A stretch of DNA of 8,881 bases from Campylobacteraceae bacterium. Lineage in GTDB: Bacteria > Campylobacterota > Campylobacteria > Campylobacterales > Sulfurospirillaceae. Within the stretch, counting starts at the first letter, position 1. The number at the start of each line of letters is the position of its first letter. Below, in pieces: positions 6,678 through 8,881 of this stretch. The stretch covers positions 508 through 9,388 of the forward strand of contig JAFLKZ010000023.1 of the NCBI GenBank assembly GCA_019162915.1, read 5' to 3'. The notes below the pieces were generated by a model. That model saw only the letters and a program-made list of their open reading frames with translations. It was not told the origin of the DNA and searched no databases. Both the position numbers and the translations under genes were made by a program.

Positions 6678-7460
6678 TTATTTGCAGCATTTTTTTTGAT
6701 GATACATTTTATGGTCTGCTTCTTCTAAGATTTCATTAAATGAGCTATTTTTTAAAAAAGAAGCTGTTCCAAATGCAAAATCTACATTAAAAATATGGTC
6801 ACGATGCTTTAGATTTGTTGTTTTTAGATTGTTGTTAACAGTGTTTAAAACCTTTTCAATTTCTACGATGGTATGGCTATGTGATACAATAATAAACTCA
6901 TCTCCTGCATATCTGATGGCATAAGTATTGTCTATTCTTTTGAGTACTTTGCCTAAGATATTTAAAACTTTATCTCCTACGATATGCCCATAGGTATCAT
7001 TGATATGTTTAAAATCATTGATATCAAGAAAAGCAAATACACCATTTTCTAAAAATTTATCATCTTTAAGATATTTCTCAAAAAGCCATCTACGATTGTA
7101 AAGATTAGTGAGTTCATCTATAAATAATTCTTGTTGGAGTGAAGATATTTTTTTTTCTAAATCTATCATATTGTTTTCAATCACTTCTAGCGCAATATTG
7201 TCTTTATTGGCAATGGCTACTTTGGCATTAGTTACATTTTCTTTTAAAATAGAAGTTGATTTTTCAGTTTCGTCTTTGAGATTTTGTATCTTTTTAAGCG
7301 CATAAATCATCGCCATTTCTTTATCATTTTCACTGATGACTATATTCATCTCTTCAGCTTTGGTATAAAAAATATCCTTATAAATTTCTGGCAAAACAAT
7401 TTCTAATTTGCGTATCTCTTTGATAGTAGCATCGGTTAGTTCTTGAAGCTCTTTGTTCAT
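6678..7460 (-). CDS. Soluble GGDEF-domain protein (putative diguanylate cyclase, AGDEF variant)
   Basis: The 260-residue protein has an N-terminal helical, coiled-coil-like region (about 1-112, Glu/Lys-rich, no recognised sensor domain, no signal or membrane segment) followed by a GGDEF domain (about 112-258). Visible motifs are DELTNLYNRRW (115-125), FLDINDFKHINDTYGHIVGD (144-163), RYAGDEFIIV (183-192), FAFGTASF (229-236) and EEADHKMYHQKK (246-257). The signature reads AGDEF; some AGDEF proteins have been reported as active cyclases, and the other catalytic residues (D146, N154, D155, D187, E188) are present. The RxxD inhibitory site five residues upstream is absent (the position reads IDNT). 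If active, it would make c-di-GMP from GTP without that product-inhibition route. The gene is convergent with ribF (three bases between stops) and divergent from cmoA. It separates two genes that adjoin in C. jejuni and looks more AT-rich than its neighbours, so it may be a later insertion. Confidence 0.88.
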   Translation of the reverse strand: MNKELQELTDATIKEIRKLEIVLPEIYKDIFYTKAEEMNIVISENDKEMAMIYALKKIQNLKDETEKSTSILKENVTNAKVAIANKDNIALEVIENNMIDLEKKISSLQQELFIDELTNLYNRRWLFEKYLKDDKFLENGVFAFLDINDFKHINDTYGHIVGDKVLNILGKVLKRIDNTYAIRYAGDEFIIVSHSHTIVEIEKVLNTVNNNLKTTNLKHRDHIFNVDFAFGTASFLKNSSFNEILEEADHKMYHQKKCCK

Positions 7461-7489
7461 TTATTTTGACCTATAATTAAAATTAATTA

Positions 7490-7495
7490 AGTATA
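7490..7495 (-). promoter_or_regulatory. Candidate -10 element for the GGDEF gene
   Basis: Read on the - strand this is TATACT, one mismatch from TATAAT. TTTACT lies 17 bases further upstream (7513-7518) as a weak -35. Transcription would start near 7483, leaving a leader of about 23 bases that includes TAGG about nine bases before the ATG at 7460. It is a weak prediction in very AT-rich sequence. Confidence 0.35.
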
Positions 7496-7510
7496 AGCAC
7501 AATCTGCTTA
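7494..7510. promoter_or_regulatory. Inverted repeat TAAGCA-N5-TGCTTA, possible operator
   Basis: Two perfect 6-bp arms (7494-7499 and 7505-7510) flank CAATC. The repeat sits between the divergent cmoA and GGDEF genes, overlapping the edge of the candidate GGDEF -10 and lying in its -10/-35 spacer, about 20 bp upstream of the cmoA -10. A dimeric regulator bound here could repress the GGDEF gene and influence cmoA. No regulator gene is visible in the window, so this is positional inference. Confidence 0.35.
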
Positions 7511-7521
7511 ATAGTAAATAA

Positions 7522-7541
7522 TATTTTGTTATAATTTCTAA
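7522..7541 (+). promoter_or_regulatory. Extended -10 promoter for cmoA
   Basis: A perfect TATAAT at 7530-7535 is preceded by TGT, giving an extended TGnTATAAT, with a T-rich run (ATATTTTG) before it. Campylobacterota housekeeping promoters typically have this T-rich plus TATAAT form and no conserved -35, and none is seen here. Transcription would start near 7541-7543. This leaves about 26 bases to the ATG at 7569 but only about 12 to the ATG at 7554, which supports the downstream start for cmoA. Confidence 0.72.
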
Positions 7542-7568
7542 AATTTTATAGATATGGACGTTGATTTT

Positions 7569-8282
7569 ATGGATAAAGTATTTGCTAAACCTATCACGAA
7601 GCAATTTGAATTTGATGAAGAGGTAGCTGTTGTTTTTGATGACATGTTGGAGCGTTCCATTCCTTTTTACAAAGAGGTCATAGCGTTTACATGTAACCAA
7701 ATTTGTTTACATGTAAAGAGTCATGCAAATATCGTTGACCTTGGATGTTCAACTGCGAATACGCTTCTTTCTTTATATAAAAAAAGTGATAAAACATATC
7801 ATCTTACAGGTATTGATAATTCTGAGGCAATGTTGCATTTAGCAAAGCAGAAAGTTAATGCGTATGGCGCTAAAATAAATCTTATACAAGATGATATCAC
7901 TAGCGTCGTTCTAAAAGATGTAGATGTAGTTATCGCCAACTATATGCTTCAGTTTATAAGACCATTGCAGCGAACTGATTTTGTGAAAAAAATTTACGAT
8001 AGTTTGAATGATGATGGCTTGTTTATTTTTAGTGAGAAAATTGTTTTTGAAGATAAAGTCCTTAATAAGCAGATGATAGACCTTTATTATGATTTTAAAC
8101 GAAAACAGGGGTATAGCGACTTTGAAATAGCCCAAAAAAGAGAAGCATTAGAAAATGTCCTGATACCTTATACGGAAGATGAAAATAGAGATATGCTTAA
8201 AAGTGTAGGATTTAAAACGATTGAAACTATTTTTAAATGGGGAAATTTTGTCACATTCTTGGCAAAGAAAAAGGTGTCTTAA
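7569..8282 (+). CDS. cmoA: Carboxy-S-adenosyl-L-methionine synthase CmoA
   Basis: It converts SAM and prephenate to carboxy-SAM (Cx-SAM), the donor CmoB uses to make 5-carboxymethoxyuridine at the tRNA wobble position 34. The 237-residue form from ATG 7569 (MDKVFAKPITKQFEFD) aligns with the N-terminus of E. coli and C. jejuni CmoA as I remember them. An ATG at 7554 would add five residues but has no ribosome binding site and a very short leader. Motifs seen: FEFDEEVAVVFDDMLERSIP (13-32), SAM-binding IVDLGCSTAN (55-64) and GIDNSEAM (81-88), ANYMLQFIRP (123-132), FSEKIVFED (154-162), DFKRKQGYS (175-183) and QKREALENVLIPY (189-201). R191 corresponds to E. coli R199, which contacts the Cx-SAM carboxyl. 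cmoB is not in the window. Two TTACATGTAA palindromes lie 20 bp apart in the helix before the SAM motif. Confidence 0.94.
   Translation: MDKVFAKPITKQFEFDEEVAVVFDDMLERSIPFYKEVIAFTCNQICLHVKSHANIVDLGCSTANTLLSLYKKSDKTYHLTGIDNSEAMLHLAKQKVNAYGAKINLIQDDITSVVLKDVDVVIANYMLQFIRPLQRTDFVKKIYDSLNDDGLFIFSEKIVFEDKVLNKQMIDLYYDFKRKQGYSDFEIAQKREALENVLIPYTEDENRDMLKSVGFKTIETIFKWGNFVTFLAKKKVS
7687..7716. repeat. Iterated palindrome TTACATGTAA, tandem copies 6 and 7 (in cmoA)
   Basis: Copies at 7687-7696 and 7707-7716 start exactly 20 bp apart, about two helical turns, and so face the same side of the DNA. They are read in different frames (FTCNQ, then CLHVKS), and copy 7 extends to the 12-mer TTTACATGTAAA. The encoded segment precedes the SAM-binding motif and is not conserved with C. 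jejuni CmoA as I recall it. Confidence 0.85.
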
Positions 8283-8297
8283 AATACACCTTTTTTC
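8268..8297. terminator. Bidirectional intrinsic terminator between cmoA and the small acidic protein gene
   Basis: AAAAAGGTGT (8268-8277) pairs perfectly with ACACCTTTTT (8286-8295) around an eight-base loop that contains the cmoA TAA stop. Because the stem begins with an A-run and ends in a T-run, each strand reads a short GC-containing hairpin followed by U residues, so it can end both the + strand cmoA transcript and the opposing - strand operon. The upstream arm is inside the last codons of cmoA. It lies ten bases beyond the stop of the facing gene. Confidence 0.75.
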
Positions 8298-8306
8298 TTA
8301 AGCAAT

Positions 8307-8573
8307 TTATTTGTTGAAAAGTTTTGGATTTTTAGCTTTGATATGTTCAATGACTTGAATAATCTCTTCAAATCCCATTTCACCATCTTCTTCATCATCA
8401 TCAAAAACTTCATCCAAACCTTGCAAATAGCAGTCGACTGATTTGGGAATATTTTCTCTTTTAACACCAGCAAAATAGAGTGCAACACCTAACATATCTG
8501 CTAGTTGCATTGCCAACTCTTCTATCTCGATTTCGGCTTTTTCTAGCTCAATTTGAAGTTTATCTGCGGTCAT
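8307..8573 (-). CDS. Small acidic protein of unknown function
   Basis: I do not recognise this 88-residue protein. The first half (about 3-36) is a continuous helix-prone, heptad-like segment (DKLQIELEKAEIEIEELAMQ, then LADMLGVALYFAGVKRE). A very acidic loop (DEVFDDDEEDGEMGFEE, about 54-70) follows, and then a short C-terminal helix (IIQVIEHIKAKNPKLF). There is no signal peptide, membrane segment or cysteine cluster; one Cys is at 48. It is probably a cytosolic, perhaps oligomeric, protein. The start is well supported: AAAGGA lies five bases before the ATG (at 8576-8581 on the - strand). Only two bases separate it from the stop of the upstream DHH-family gene, so the two are almost certainly co-transcribed, which hints at a linked role but proves none. 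The reading frame ends close to the shared terminator at 8268-8297. Confidence 0.8.
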   Translation of the reverse strand: MTADKLQIELEKAEIEIEELAMQLADMLGVALYFAGVKRENIPKSVDCYLQGLDEVFDDDEEDGEMGFEEIIQVIEHIKAKNPKLFNK

Positions 8574-8575
8574 GT

Positions 8576-8881
8576 TTATCCTTTGTTTGACATAATATTC
8601 ACTACTTGAGTTCTAATCGTATCATAGATAAAACCATCTTTGAAATTGCTTAGTAACCCTCCAGCAGCATTGTGGTGACCACCACCATTTGCGATATGTG
8701 CAGCCACTTTACTGACATCTACTTTACCGTTTGAGCGCATACTAATGGTTTTTTTAGAGGTAATATCCATGAAAAAATCAAAATCAGGATTGGCATTTAA
8801 AAAGTCATTGCCGATGACCGAAACATTGCCTATATTATAAGTAAGTATGCCCTTATAATCTTTGTAGGTAATCTGCATTTT
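8576..8881 (-). CDS. DHH family phosphoesterase, C-terminal DHHA1 domain (5' partial)
   Basis: The frame stays open through the window edge (the codon before Met at 8876-8878 is AAA), so this is the C-terminal 102 or so codons of a longer gene. The segment FMDITSKKTISMRSNGKVDV followed by SKVAAHIANGGGHHNAAGG is the DHHA1 substrate-binding signature of the DHH superfamily, with the GGGHxxAAG glycine-rich loop that contacts a nucleotide phosphate. Homologues include NrnA-type nanoRNases/pAp phosphatases, GdpP-like c-di-AMP phosphodiesterases and RecJ. The catalytic DHH motifs would be upstream, outside the window, so activity and subfamily cannot be decided. The short DHHA1 form argues against RecJ. 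It is followed after two bases by the small acidic protein gene. Confidence 0.85.
   Translation of the reverse strand, partial: KMQITYKDYKGILTYNIGNVSVIGNDFLNANPDFDFFMDITSKKTISMRSNGKVDVSKVAAHIANGGGHHNAAGGLLSNFKDGFIYDTIRTQVVNIMSNKG

Noticed and set aside
6664..6679. Possible terminator between ribF and the GGDEF gene: AAAAGT-CATA-ACTTTT
   Set aside because: Only six pairs, one of them G-C, with a four-base loop and no proper U-run directly after it on the + strand. Too weak to call.
7461..7700. 79-residue minus-strand open frame upstream of the GGDEF gene
   Set aside because: It overlaps the cmoA promoter and 5' coding region, has no recognisable motif, and is explained by AT-rich sequence opposite cmoA.
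7687..7716. Two 10-bp repeats with a 10-bp gap as a minimal CRISPR-like or direct-repeat array
   Set aside because: The repeats are far too short, they lie within the cmoA coding frame, and the same palindrome recurs singly in other genes.
1..8881. Search for a defence system, prophage, insertion sequence or toxin-antitoxin pair
   Set aside because: Apart from the unrecognised 1812-2462 and 8307-8573 genes, all genes fall in recognised housekeeping, transport or signalling families; no transposase, integrase, nuclease-plus-sensor pair or terminal inverted repeats are seen.

Overview
The window is a compact, AT-rich, housekeeping-gene stretch from a member of the Campylobacterota (former Epsilonproteobacteria). 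The order hobA - holB (delta') - folP ... ligA ... tlyA - ribF ... cmoA is, from memory, the order around Cj0583-Cj0590 of Campylobacter jejuni, and hobA-holB-folP matches HP1230-HP1232 of Helicobacter pylori. HobA itself is a Campylobacterota protein. The base composition looks less AT-rich than C. jejuni, and two extra genes sit between folP and ligA. That fits a free-living genus such as Sulfurospirillum, but the genus is an inference.

Positions 1-6674 (+ strand) form one tightly packed operon-like block: the tail of hobA, holB, folP, a membrane-anchored Cys-rich (zinc-ribbon-like) protein that I do not recognise, a TSUP/TauE-SafE (YfcA-like) transporter, ligA, tlyA and ribF. Every junction overlaps or is only a few bases apart. 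Four-base ATGA stop/start overlaps join holB-folP, TSUP-ligA and ligA-tlyA, so translation is probably coupled. The cargo is replication and repair (HobA, delta', LigA), folate and flavin cofactor synthesis (FolP, RibF) and ribosome methylation (TlyA).

Positions 6678-7460 (- strand) hold a soluble GGDEF-domain protein, convergent with ribF and divergent from cmoA. It separates ribF from cmoA, which adjoin in C. jejuni. The 7461-7568 intergenic region carries a strong Campylobacterota-type extended -10 promoter for cmoA, a weaker candidate promoter for the GGDEF gene, and a perfect TAAGCA-N5-TGCTTA inverted repeat between them. cmoA (tRNA wobble-uridine carboxymethoxylation) ends inside a bidirectional intrinsic terminator. 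Facing it on the - strand are a small acidic protein of unknown function and the C-terminal DHHA1 part of a DHH-family phosphoesterase that runs off the window.

The most unusual signal belongs to no gene. The 10-bp palindrome TTACATGTAA occurs seven times, always inside coding sequence, always in one of the two reading frames that avoid its TAA stop, and at weakly conserved protein positions. This looks like a highly iterated palindrome (comparable in concept to cyanobacterial HIP1) acting at the DNA level. I see no defence system, prophage, insertion sequence, CRISPR, tRNA or rRNA.
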